Below, in pieces: positions 46,636-54,869 of a stretch of 64,000 bases of DNA. Each line of letters begins with the position of its first letter. Positions within the stretch are counted from its first letter, which is position 1. Position numbers and translations under genes: made by a program. A model generated the notes under the pieces. It was not told the origin of the DNA and did not search any database. It saw only the letters and a program-made list of their open reading frames with translations. This DNA comes from Bacteroidota bacterium (lineage in GTDB: Bacteria > Bacteroidota > Bacteroidia > Bacteroidales > Paludibacteraceae): assembly GCA_017860295.1 (NCBI GenBank), contig JAFNAS010000020.1, positions 58,173 to 122,172 on the forward strand, read 5' to 3'.

Positions 46636-47706
46636 ATGAGCAGATTGATGCAAAGCAACAGACAGAATATCGAGTGGATCGATTCGTTACGGGTCATAGC
46701 CACGATCGGAGTAATTATGATACATGAGGCTACGCCGGTAGTCAAGATGAGTTATGGCGGCAATATGGGTAACTGGTGGACAGGAAATATATTCGATAGT
46801 GCCGTTCGGTTTGCAGTGCCGTTGTTTTTGATGCTGAGCGGGGCAACTATGCTGGGGAAAGAGTATGATCTGAAAACATTTTATAAAAAACGGTTTGTCC
46901 GGGTGCTATTTCCGTTTCTATTTTGGATGTTGGCTTATTGGGTGTACCGATGGATGGTGCTTCCAGCCTCTCTCCAACCCCATACGTTTTCTTCCATCTG
47001 GTTTTGGGCAGTCAAATTATTGGGTAACGAAGGGATCTCCAAACACTTTTGGTACGTCTATATGATTCTTTTCTTCTATCTGCTTTTCCCCTGGATCGGG
47101 AAGGGTGTACGGGGCCTGAAGAATCGGGAGGTATTCTGGTTAATTATTGGCTGGGCACTACTCAGTTTTTCTTCGCGCAAGTTATCGGTTAATTTTTATA
47201 GTTGGACAGATCACTATCCGGCAAAATTACTCGGTTATTGCCAATATTCCGGTTATTTGGTGTTGGGCTATTACCTTACTAAGTTTAGTGTTACAACAAC
47301 CCTTCAACGGATGATTGCCGGAGGCTTATTTGTTATTTCTATCGCGTTTACGGCGGTTTCTACTTTTTACTATAGCCAGCAAGCACATCATCTCGATTTG
47401 AGCATGTATGGAAATATTACATTCAATGCTATGTTGCAGGTTATTTCTCTGTTTCTTCTTTTGAAAGATACGACTATAAAGAATAAAATTTTGCTTCAGA
47501 TTCAACGGTTGATCAGCAAATTCAGTTACGGAGTATATTTATCGCATATCATGGTGATCGGTGTTTTGTTTCAGTATGATATTTTCTGGACGATTGGCCA
47601 CCCGGCCTGGACGTTACCGCTCCTGACATTGCTTACACTGACTATTTCGTTACTGATCGTTTTTTTGTTGCGAAAATTGCCCTACGGAAGGTATATTTCA
47701 GGATAA
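46636..47706 (+). CDS. Acyltransferase family 3 membrane protein
   Basis: A 356-residue integral membrane O-acyltransferase (OafA/NodX-like). It begins with NIEWIDSLRVIATIGVIMIHE, the family signature with the catalytic His, followed by a second conserved stretch KKRFVRVLFPFLFWM and about ten membrane helices. The 56 upstream codons open to 46468 are excluded by the -7 box. The likely role is to acetylate a cell-surface or exported polysaccharide; the GH18-deacetylase-GT2 gene nearby is a possible source but lies on the other strand. folB follows by 17 bp. Confidence 0.88.
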   Translation: MSRLMQSNRQNIEWIDSLRVIATIGVIMIHEATPVVKMSYGGNMGNWWTGNIFDSAVRFAVPLFLMLSGATMLGKEYDLKTFYKKRFVRVLFPFLFWMLAYWVYRWMVLPASLQPHTFSSIWFWAVKLLGNEGISKHFWYVYMILFFYLLFPWIGKGVRGLKNREVFWLIIGWALLSFSSRKLSVNFYSWTDHYPAKLLGYCQYSGYLVLGYYLTKFSVTTTLQRMIAGGLFVISIAFTAVSTFYYSQQAHHLDLSMYGNITFNAMLQVISLFLLLKDTTIKNKILLQIQRLISKFSYGVYLSHIMVIGVLFQYDIFWTIGHPAWTLPLLTLLTLTISLLIVFLLRKLPYGRYISG

Positions 47707-47723
47707 TCAATTAAAAATACAAT

Positions 47724-48089
47724 ATGAAGATGGACTATATTTTGCTCGAAGATATGCGTTTTTTTGCTCATCATGGGGTTTTTGAAGAGGAGCGTCGGGT
47801 GGGGAATTATTTTACGGTCGACCTGAAACTCGGGACTTCGTTGTCGGCAGCTGCCGAGAGTGATAATCTGATTGATACGCTCAATTATGGTGTGGCTTAT
47901 GAAATTGTAAAAAAGGAGATGGCTGTGCCGTCAAAATTGTTGGAGCACGTTGCCAGGCGCATTATCGATGCGCTATTTGATGAGTTCGGACGCCAGTTGG
48001 CTTCGGTAGAGATCCGGCTCTCCAAACACAATCCTCCGCTGGGAGGGGAGGTTGGTAAGGCAACGGTGATCCTGAGCAGGGAAAACTGA
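47724..48089 (+). CDS. folB: Dihydroneopterin aldolase
   Basis: A 121-residue cytoplasmic enzyme of folate synthesis, converting dihydroneopterin to 6-hydroxymethyl-dihydropterin. The family motifs are FFAHHGVFEEERRVGNYFTVDL near the start (substrate Glu), DTLNYGVAYEIV, and the catalytic Lys in RLSKHNPPLGG. Length is normal (about 120). It follows the acyltransferase gene by 17 bp, so it is probably co-transcribed although the functions are unrelated. M3 is an alternative start. Confidence 0.95.
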   Translation: MKMDYILLEDMRFFAHHGVFEEERRVGNYFTVDLKLGTSLSAAAESDNLIDTLNYGVAYEIVKKEMAVPSKLLEHVARRIIDALFDEFGRQLASVEIRLSKHNPPLGGEVGKATVILSREN

Positions 48090-48091
48090 AT

Positions 48092-48183
48092 AAAAAACGG
48101 GTAAATCTTTGAACTGTACCCCAAAAGTTTTTTGTCTAACTTTTGGGGTACAGTTCACTTTTTTGAGGCTTACCCGTTTTTTT
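48092..48183. terminator. Convergent terminator split by a palindromic insertion
   Basis: The outer arms AAAAAACGGGTAA (48092-48104) and TTACCCGTTTTTT (48170-48182) form a strong bidirectional terminator between folB and the GT2 fusion gene. The inserted palindrome at 48110-48157 sits in its loop. Confidence 0.8.
48110..48157. mobile_element. 48-bp palindromic IS3-end-like element with 3-bp duplication
   Basis: TGAACTGTACCCCAAAAGTT and its reverse complement, separated by 8 bases (TTTTGTCT), resemble two IS3-family terminal inverted repeats joined head to head with no transposase. It is flanked by direct repeats CTT (48107-48109 and 48158-48160), the size of target duplication IS3-family elements make. 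It looks like a non-autonomous palindromic element inserted in a terminator loop. Confidence 0.6.
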
Positions 48184-48184
48184 A

Positions 48185-51100
48185 TTACTCTTTCGGTTCG
48201 TTGGTATTACCGGTTCGTTTCAGAATACCCCATGCAGCCAATTCACCTTTGATAGCTCTTAAGTACGATTTCATTAAAACATACCAAAGCAATTGCCGGT
48301 AGATGATTCGCTGAATGAAGAGATAGAACACGTATTTGAACTTAAATTTTTCTCCGTCGAACTTAAATGCCATCAACGAAATGATTAGATCAAGAACGAA
48401 GTAGGCGAAATAGAAAATAATCAGTAACGATGCTTTGGGCATAAAGATGGACACAAGAAAGATAATATCGACCACTGGCGACATCAAAGGCAAGAACAAT
48501 TGGAAAATCATCTGATGCGGCAGCAGAATCCAACTCATATTCTTGTGTTCTTTCTTAAACATCATTTTGCGGTGTTTCCAGAACGATTGCATGATGCCGA
48601 ACGACCAACGTAGGCGTTGACGAAGCAACATGTTCATCGTTTCGGGAGCCTCTGTAAATGCCAATGCTTCGTTGCAACAATGAATCACATATCCTTTGCG
48701 TAGCAGACGCATGGTCAGGTCGCAATCCTCGGCCAACGTATCGGTGTCGAAGCTGCCTACCTCGATAATGGTATCGCGACGGAAGGCGCCAATCGCTCCC
48801 GGAATCACCATGATGGCATTCAGGATGTCGAATGCACGACGATCGAAATTCTGACTGGTGATATATTCGATGCTTTGCCAGTTGGTCAGTAGATTTACAC
48901 GGTTGCCAACCTTTACATTTCCGGCAACAGCAGCTACCTTCGGATCGATGAAGTAGGGCGCCAGCTTGCTAATTGCATCCGACTTGAGCAGGGTATCGGC
49001 ATCAATACATACCAGAATTTCTCCGGTTGCTATCTGGATGCCATAGTTGAGAGCCGAAGCTTTTCCTCCGTTCGGTTTTGTGTTGACGCTTACTTTGGGA
49101 TGGTTTCCAAATTTTTTCAGTACGTTTTGGTAGGTATTGTCTTTCGAACCATCATCCACAAAGATGATTTCAAGATTCGGATAGGTACTCTTCAAAAGAT
49201 TCTCTACCGTCTTGCACGCCGTCACTTCTTCATTGTATGCCGGGACAATGACACTCATCTTGAGATGTGAAATTGCTTCCGGTGGTAACTGTTTTTGCAT
49301 CCTCCGATTGTGAATGATGGCAAGAACGGCTACGGTAAGTATCTTTCCTACAGAGAGCAACAGGGCAACAAAGAATATAATGGATAAAATGCGGTTTACA
49401 ATGTAACTGGCCGTTACTACCGTTGCATCGGCTGTTTGCAGGTATTGGTTAAAATCGCCGGTTTGTTGAGGCATCAGATCATCACGTTTCCGATCAAGCA
49501 GATCGGCAATGCTTACAAATTTATAGCCCTTTGATTTGAAGTATTCGATGAGATGAGGTAGGGCGGCTACGGTTGCCGACCGGTCTCCTCCTGCATCATG
49601 CAGCAATATGATGTTGTGAGGATCTCCAGTAAGTTCGGCAAGTTCATTTTGCCGGATTACGCGAGCTAAAATAGAGTCTGGGCGCGCTCCTATCTCCCAG
49701 TCGAGCGGGTCTATATTGGAGCCGATGGTAAGATATCCTTCCGAACGGGCAAGTGCCAGTGGCTCGATAGCTGATTGGTTGGTCGGTGTAATATCGGTAT
49801 CGTAGGGTGGACGGAACAGCATGGTGGCATGGCCCGTGATTCCTTCGATGATATATCCGGTTGCGCGCAATTCGGCTCGGAATCGCGACGGTGAGATAAC
49901 GGCAATATTGGGATGTAAGAAGGTATGGTTACCTATTTCATGCCCTTCGCGGTAGATACGTTGCATGATAGGCAGATTTTGCTCGGCATTGATGCCGGTA
50001 ACAAAAAATGCAGCCGGAACATGATGTTTGCTCAGAATTTCAAGAATTTGAGGTGTATAATCTTCATCAGGGCCGTCGTCAAAGGTGAATGCAATCATTT
50101 TATCCTTTTTGCCTGTCTGGTTGATTACATAACTGGAAGGCATTTCCATATATGTTTCTTCCGAAATGGCCTGTTCTGCAGGGTTGACTTCCAGTCTGAT
50201 GCGTCCCGGACGAGGAGAGGAAACAATGTTGAGCACTTCTCCTGATCCAATATAGTCGACACTAAATGATGATTTTATATATTCGAGTGAATGGTAGTCG
50301 AATGGTTTTTTCTTCAGAGCTGGTAGCGACAAATCTTTAGCAAAAAATCCCCATAGCCGAGCATCTTCGGATCCAAGACGCCAGAGGGCATAGCCTGCCA
50401 TGCCATTGTCGTAGGCGGTTCGGATTGCATTATAATTAGAAACAGCATCGGTAAAGAATACCCGGTGAAGCTTGTTGTCGGCATCGTAATAAGAAAAATC
50501 GAGGTTGTAGGTTTGGTTGTTGAAATGCACCGGAGCATTATTGCCTAACGCATCAGCCATTGCCTCCTGATAAGTGCTGTTGCGTGCTTCGTGTCCTTCG
50601 GTCCAATTGTAGCCATAACCTGCGATACAAAGCACCACTTTCTGGGGACTAACCTTTTTGAATATATCGTCCATGGCCGCTTCTATCCAGTATTGGGCTG
50701 CGATCGGGCCGGGAGCTTTCGAGGGCGCATGTTGATCGTAAGCCATCAGAAAGAGCAAATCATTGGCTTTGCCCAATTCTTTTACATTGTAATCTTCATT
50801 AAAAGGAGATATGTCTTGCGATACTAAAAATCCTCCGGCATGAAGTTTTTTATAAAGTTCCTGTTGAAAGGCGATCAGATTGGCATCTGTTTTTTCAACC
50901 AGATCTTCAAAGTCAATATTGATACCGGCAAATTTATATTTCTTGAGAATATTGTAAATGTTGTTGATAACGGCTGCCCGTCGTTTCGGTGAAGCCAAAA
51001 TTTTATGCACGTTGGATCCATTCCATTTTTTATTGAAGAAGTTAGAAAGGATGGGTACAATGGCAACGTGGTTTTTGCGCATGAAATTCATCGCAGTCGA

Positions 51101-51562
51101 GTCCACATCGTCATAAATTTCGTCTGAAGAGTCTGTAATAAACAGCCACTCAGGCAAAATCATATTAAGTTTGTTGATGTTATGTTTGAGCGAGAATTCA
51201 GATTGCGGATCCCAGTTGACATAAAAACCGGCTTTAACGGGATAATAATTTTTTATGATGCCGGGGACTGCTTTGTGTTCAACGTAGAATTCGTGTTTGC
51301 GCGTTTTACGTGCTTCGCTTATGATTCGTTCCAGCCGTTTGTACTCCTTTTGGTCGTTTTTTGCAATGACATTGTCCGTTACTTTTCGAAATACGCCCGT
51401 TTGCTCTTTCAGGGGCGGAAGTTGCAAGGCTTGCTTGCGTAATAGTGATATGGTAACCGCAACAATACCAATGACTAAAAAAATAAGAACAATTCTTATA
51501 CCCCAACGAAAACTCTTCCATCGTGACTGAGATTCCGTGTAAAAAATTGGCTTTTCACCCAT
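48185..51562 (-). CDS. GH18 - polysaccharide deacetylase - GT2 fusion protein
   Basis: An 1125-residue inner-membrane polysaccharide machine. After one membrane helix (~22-42) come a GH18-like domain (~100-430; motif FAGINIDFEDL with the catalytic Glu), a NodB/CE4 deacetylase domain (~490-690; FTFDDGPDEDYT and HTFLHPN, metal-binding Asp/His set), a second membrane segment (~735-760), a GT2 synthase domain (~785-1010; VDDGSKDNT, CIDADT, EDCDLT, RQRLRWSFG) and about four C-terminal helices. The synthase most resembles PNAG or chitin/hyaluronan-type enzymes. Its parts suggest synthesis, deacetylation and trimming of an N-acetylglucosamine polymer. The product is unproven. Confidence 0.93.
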   Translation of the reverse strand: MGEKPIFYTESQSRWKSFRWGIRIVLIFLVIGIVAVTISLLRKQALQLPPLKEQTGVFRKVTDNVIAKNDQKEYKRLERIISEARKTRKHEFYVEHKAVPGIIKNYYPVKAGFYVNWDPQSEFSLKHNINKLNMILPEWLFITDSSDEIYDDVDSTAMNFMRKNHVAIVPILSNFFNKKWNGSNVHKILASPKRRAAVINNIYNILKKYKFAGINIDFEDLVEKTDANLIAFQQELYKKLHAGGFLVSQDISPFNEDYNVKELGKANDLLFLMAYDQHAPSKAPGPIAAQYWIEAAMDDIFKKVSPQKVVLCIAGYGYNWTEGHEARNSTYQEAMADALGNNAPVHFNNQTYNLDFSYYDADNKLHRVFFTDAVSNYNAIRTAYDNGMAGYALWRLGSEDARLWGFFAKDLSLPALKKKPFDYHSLEYIKSSFSVDYIGSGEVLNIVSSPRPGRIRLEVNPAEQAISEETYMEMPSSYVINQTGKKDKMIAFTFDDGPDEDYTPQILEILSKHHVPAAFFVTGINAEQNLPIMQRIYREGHEIGNHTFLHPNIAVISPSRFRAELRATGYIIEGITGHATMLFRPPYDTDITPTNQSAIEPLALARSEGYLTIGSNIDPLDWEIGARPDSILARVIRQNELAELTGDPHNIILLHDAGGDRSATVAALPHLIEYFKSKGYKFVSIADLLDRKRDDLMPQQTGDFNQYLQTADATVVTASYIVNRILSIIFFVALLLSVGKILTVAVLAIIHNRRMQKQLPPEAISHLKMSVIVPAYNEEVTACKTVENLLKSTYPNLEIIFVDDGSKDNTYQNVLKKFGNHPKVSVNTKPNGGKASALNYGIQIATGEILVCIDADTLLKSDAISKLAPYFIDPKVAAVAGNVKVGNRVNLLTNWQSIEYITSQNFDRRAFDILNAIMVIPGAIGAFRRDTIIEVGSFDTDTLAEDCDLTMRLLRKGYVIHCCNEALAFTEAPETMNMLLRQRLRWSFGIMQSFWKHRKMMFKKEHKNMSWILLPHQMIFQLFLPLMSPVVDIIFLVSIFMPKASLLIIFYFAYFVLDLIISLMAFKFDGEKFKFKYVFYLFIQRIIYRQLLWYVLMKSYLRAIKGELAAWGILKRTGNTNEPKE

Positions 51563-51899
51563 AAACGATCAATTAAAAACAGCTGCAAAGTTAGCTTATT
51601 TTCAGAGAAATTAAACAGTAAGGTTGTAGGATGCCGAAAAAACTATAAACTGTTGAATATAAATGATATATTGCCGTTGTAATTGTGCTTTTTTCTTTTG
51701 ATCTGGTTGTCTCTTCTGGAGATGCCGGATTAGCCGAACGTATTTTTTCGTATGGATTAGAGTAGTTTGTGGTCGTAACCGGTTAAGTTATGCTGAGTTA
51801 TTGCAGTCGGAAGCCCGTTCTATTACCGAATAATTTCTTCTGCTATAGCATGCTTCGACAAAGAACGGGCTTAAAGATAACTTTTAACAACTATCTATC
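51563..51899. other. 337-bp gap with an inverted repeat
   Basis: Apart from the -7 box at 51586 it holds AAGCCCGTTCT (51811-51821) paired with AGAACGGGCTT (51861-51871), separated by about 39 bases. It lies 28 bases past the QorB-like stop and may be that gene's terminator. Nothing else is seen. Confidence 0.5.
51586..51593 (-). promoter_or_regulatory. -7 box for the GH18-deacetylase-GT2 gene
   Basis: The minus strand reads TAACTTTG, 24 bases upstream of the ATG at 51562. Confidence 0.5.
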
Positions 51900-52751
51900 T
51901 TACTCTTCTGCAATGGTATTGGCCACACTTTGTGCAAGAGAAGTAGTGGGTCTGCCTATCAGTTTGGAGAGTTGGCCTCTGTTGTCAAATAAATCGCCTT
52001 TTGATGCGCTTACATCCCAGCCTGCAATAGCAGATGCCAATCCTTCGGGTAAACCGATACTTTTTAAAATATTGGCATACTCTTCTTCGGGTAAATCTTT
52101 GTATGGAATGGGTCGCCCTGTTTGGTGAGAAATTTCAGCGGCTAATTCCGTGAGTGTATACGCTTGGTCGCCGGCAAGTTCATACGTATTGCCCTGATGC
52201 TTTTCGTTTGCTAGTACAATAGCTGCAGCTTCGGCAAAGTCGGCTCGTGATGCCGATGCAATTTTACCATTGCCGGCACTTCCCAGAAATGCCCCACTAG
52301 CAATAGCTCCTTTGATCGATCCCGTGTAATTTTCAGTATACCACCCATTTCTCAATAAGGTGTACTGGATTCCGGATGCTTTTAAGAAAGCTTCGGTTTT
52401 CCGATGTTCTTCGGCAAGACTCAACGTAGAAGAGTCGGCATGAAGCAGGCTTGTATAAACGATCCATTTTACTCCGGCCTGTTTTGCCGCATTAATTACA
52501 TTGGCATGTTGCTGTGCGCGTTGTCCGATTTCGTTGCCCGATATAAGCAATAAACGGTCAATACTAAGCAGAGACGCGGTTTGACTTTCGGGTTGGTTGT
52601 AATCAAACCGACGGACTTCCACTTGCAAGTCACTTGCCTTTTGCGGGGAGCGAACCAAAGCGATAATCTCTTCTTGGGGAATCCTCTCCTTCAATTTTTC
52701 TATTACAATGCGACCCAGCATTCCGGTCGCTCCTGTTACTCCTATTTTCAT
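51900..52751 (-). CDS. QorB-like NAD(P)H-binding oxidoreductase (NmrA family)
   Basis: A 283-residue cytoplasmic SDR-like protein. The N-terminal nucleotide motif is VTGATGMLGRIVIEKL (GxxGxxG). The order VRSPQKASDL, RFDYNQPES, LLLISGNEIGQRAQQH, VYTSLLHADSS and LRNGWYTENY closely follows E. coli QorB (YtfG), an NADPH-quinone oxidoreductase, and its size is the same. The divergent gene is an HxlR regulator, matching the E. coli qorB/ytfH pair. Likely role: quinone or diamide detoxification under regulator control. Confidence 0.9.
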   Translation of the reverse strand: MKIGVTGATGMLGRIVIEKLKERIPQEEIIALVRSPQKASDLQVEVRRFDYNQPESQTASLLSIDRLLLISGNEIGQRAQQHANVINAAKQAGVKWIVYTSLLHADSSTLSLAEEHRKTEAFLKASGIQYTLLRNGWYTENYTGSIKGAIASGAFLGSAGNGKIASASRADFAEAAAIVLANEKHQGNTYELAGDQAYTLTELAAEISHQTGRPIPYKDLPEEEYANILKSIGLPEGLASAIAGWDVSASKGDLFDNRGQLSKLIGRPTTSLAQSVANTIAEE

Positions 52752-52901
52752 TTCAATTTGGTTTTATATATAAATAAATTGCTTGTATATAGTTTGTTGT
52801 CTTTTGTTGTTGAAACAATATGTTTGCTTCTTTAATGAGGTAGTTGATGTTAAATAAATGTATTGTTTTGGCATTATTGTACAAGTCATTCATGTTATGG
52901 T

Positions 52902-52909
52902 TATATTTG
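52902..52909 (+). promoter_or_regulatory. -7 box for the HxlR regulator gene
   Basis: TATATTTG, with TTG 22 bases upstream. The predicted start of transcription falls inside the first GTTAC operator, fitting autorepression. Confidence 0.55.
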
Positions 52910-52993
52910 TTACACAAAGTAACTAATAATAGTTCTGTTTTGTAACAGGTTACTTTGTTGTAACCCTGTAAAAACTGGTAACTAAAAAGTAAC
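52909..52993. promoter_or_regulatory. Operator cluster for the HxlR regulator
   Basis: Inverted repeats GTTAC-ACAAA-GTAAC (52909-52923) and GTTAC-TTTGTT-GTAAC (52949-52964), plus two further GTAAC half-sites (52978-52982, 52989-52993). HxlR/DUF24 regulators bind GTAC/GTAAC-type dyads as dimers, and the cluster lies between the divergent genes. Confidence 0.65.
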
Positions 52994-52997
52994 TATT

Positions 52998-53324
52998 ATG
53001 CTGCAGCAAAAGAGAAATATCAATTGTCCGGTTACGGCTACCCTCGATCTGATTGGCGGAAAATGGAAAACTATTATTCTCTATGCCCTTTTGTCGGGAA
53101 AACGACGATTTGGTGAAATAGCCGTGCGTATACCCGATATTTCGCGAAAAGTACTAACCGAGCAATTAAAAGAATTGGAGACTGATGGATTGATTTTGAG
53201 AGAGTCATATAAGGAAATTCCGCCGCGTGTGGAATATTCTCTTACTGATTTGAGCAAAAGTCTTTCTCCGGTATTTCGCGAACTGGAAATATGGGGCACG
53301 GAAAATGTATTGGCAAAGCGTTAG
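52998..53324 (+). CDS. HxlR-family redox-sensing transcriptional regulator
   Basis: A 108-residue winged-helix regulator of the HxlR/DUF24 family. The conserved N-terminal Cys lies at residue 10 in NINCPVTATLDLIGGKWK, the place where QorR and YodB sense oxidants; DNA-binding helices follow (ISRKVLTEQLKELETDGLI). It is divergent from the QorB-like gene and shares the GTTAC operators. By family precedent, oxidation of the Cys or adduct formation by quinones would release DNA. It is the only Cys in the protein, so an intermolecular disulfide or adduct would be the signal. Confidence 0.92.
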   Translation: MLQQKRNINCPVTATLDLIGGKWKTIILYALLSGKRRFGEIAVRIPDISRKVLTEQLKELETDGLILRESYKEIPPRVEYSLTDLSKSLSPVFRELEIWGTENVLAKR

Positions 53325-53369
53325 TTTAGGTTCTTGTTTTGCTTAATTATCTTGATCGGCTCTGAAAAT

Positions 53370-54608
53370 TTAATCTTCAGTTTTATTGATCGTTTTCGGA
53401 CGCAAAAAGACTAATTGCAGTACTAGTGCAATGGCAACAAAAATAGAAAGAAATGCAATGTCGCGGCTCAAGTGACCCGAATCGGCCGATTGGCCCAAAG
53501 TTGTGGTAATAAGTGCTCCGGCTGAAATGCCTGCCATATTCATCAATCCGTACCCAGTGGCGCGATGGCGGGGAGAGGCAAACTGGCAGAGGATAGGCAT
53601 ATTATTTACGTCGAACATACCGAATCCGAATCCAAAACACATCGCTCCACCCCAGATGGTGATAAACGAACCTCCAAAACCGAGTAAAAGTATGGCTGGA
53701 ATAGTGAGCGCCAACCCGATAGCTCCGGTATAGACGCGTCCTCGTAGGTTGCGTTGTACCCAACGGTCAGAAAGATAACCTCCGACCAGCACGCCTACCA
53801 ATGCCGACAGAGCAATGGTGATGGTTGCCAACGGACCGGCATTTTGCATATCTATATGTAGAACATTACTGAAGAGTGTAGGTAACCAGTTTTTTGTTGC
53901 CCAACCCGGAAGACTTGGCGCCGAAAAATAGAAGAGTATGACCCAAAAGGTAAGGCTGCTCAACAGAGCTCCGGCACCTTTGACCATGTTACGTAGTTCG
54001 GTTCCTATTGACCGGGATTTTGTAGTGATGGTGTAGGCTTTTTGTTCTTTGAGAAAAAGAATCAGCACAATGCTATAAAGAACGCCGATTATACCGAAGA
54101 TATGGAAAGTGGTTTGCCAAGAAAAATTATGGGCAATGGTGGCTCCGAACCCTCCGAAAGCCTGCCCGAGATAGATGCCGGTCATGTGAATCCCGACGGC
54201 AATCGAGCGGGTTTTTCCCTGATGGTAGTCGGCAATCAATGCCAGACCTGCGGGAATATAAAACGCCTCACTGACTCCCATGATGGCTCGTAATACATAG
54301 ATTTGTCCGAAAGTGTGAGCATAACCCATTAGCAGGGTTACTCCCGACCAGATAAAAAGGCTTCCGACAATCAGCCATTTGCGGTTTAGTCGATCGGCTA
54401 TAATGCCCGAAAGCGGGCTCATAATGGCATATATCCAGAGAAATATTGCCATCAGCCGACCAAAATTTGCTGCCGTTTCCAGTTCTACAATATCTATCAT
54501 CATCGATTGTTTCATGGTGGCAAGCATTTGTCGATCAATATAATTGAGTAATGCCACAAACCACAACAAGCCGACAACAACCCAGGGATAGATATTTTTC
54601 TTTTGCAT
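53370..54608 (-). CDS. Major facilitator superfamily transporter
   Basis: A 412-residue inner-membrane transporter with twelve helices. The MFS motif A appears as GIIADRLNRKW between helices 2 and 3, and again in weakened form as GGYLSDRWVQRNLRGR between helices 8 and 9. The sequence is closest to anion:cation symporter and sugar-acid type carriers, but the substrate is not decided. The frame extends to 54638, which overlaps a promoter box, so ATG 54608 is used. It stands next to the dehydrogenase gene in the same direction; organic acid uptake would fit but is inference. Confidence 0.88.
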   Translation of the reverse strand: MQKKNIYPWVVVGLLWFVALLNYIDRQMLATMKQSMMIDIVELETAANFGRLMAIFLWIYAIMSPLSGIIADRLNRKWLIVGSLFIWSGVTLLMGYAHTFGQIYVLRAIMGVSEAFYIPAGLALIADYHQGKTRSIAVGIHMTGIYLGQAFGGFGATIAHNFSWQTTFHIFGIIGVLYSIVLILFLKEQKAYTITTKSRSIGTELRNMVKGAGALLSSLTFWVILFYFSAPSLPGWATKNWLPTLFSNVLHIDMQNAGPLATITIALSALVGVLVGGYLSDRWVQRNLRGRVYTGAIGLALTIPAILLLGFGGSFITIWGGAMCFGFGFGMFDVNNMPILCQFASPRHRATGYGLMNMAGISAGALITTTLGQSADSGHLSRDIAFLSIFVAIALVLQLVFLRPKTINKTED

Positions 54609-54637
54609 GGAGATCTTGGATAAAAGATTAATGATCA

Positions 54638-54667
54638 CAAAAATAGCGAATTGTTTAGAGAAACAAA
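54638..54667 (-). promoter_or_regulatory. Promoter of the MFS transporter gene
   Basis: Minus strand TTTG (54664-54667), 18 bases, TATTTTTG (54638-54645). Both boxes are consensus-like. It gives a leader of about 25 nt to the ATG at 54608 and excludes the frame-start at 54638. Confidence 0.65.
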
Positions 54668-54793
54668 AGCCGGAGAGGAATGTATAGGCTGATATTAAGA
54701 ATCATTGAGTAAATGTTCGGATATGGTTTGCTATTTTTTGGAGGAATCGGGAAATCTCTGATTATTTGTATTGGAAGAAATACATATCTTATA

Positions 54794-54830
54794 AAAAAAT
54801 TATCCTCCACCTGTTTTGGTAGAGGATAAT
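54794..54830 (-). terminator. Terminator of the dehydrogenase gene
   Basis: On the minus strand ATTATCCTC-TACC ... GGTGGAGGATAAT followed by seven T residues, 40 bases past the stop at 54870. Confidence 0.88.
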
Positions 54831-54869
54831 CGGCAACAAAAGATTTGGTTAGTAGAAAGTACACTGTTA

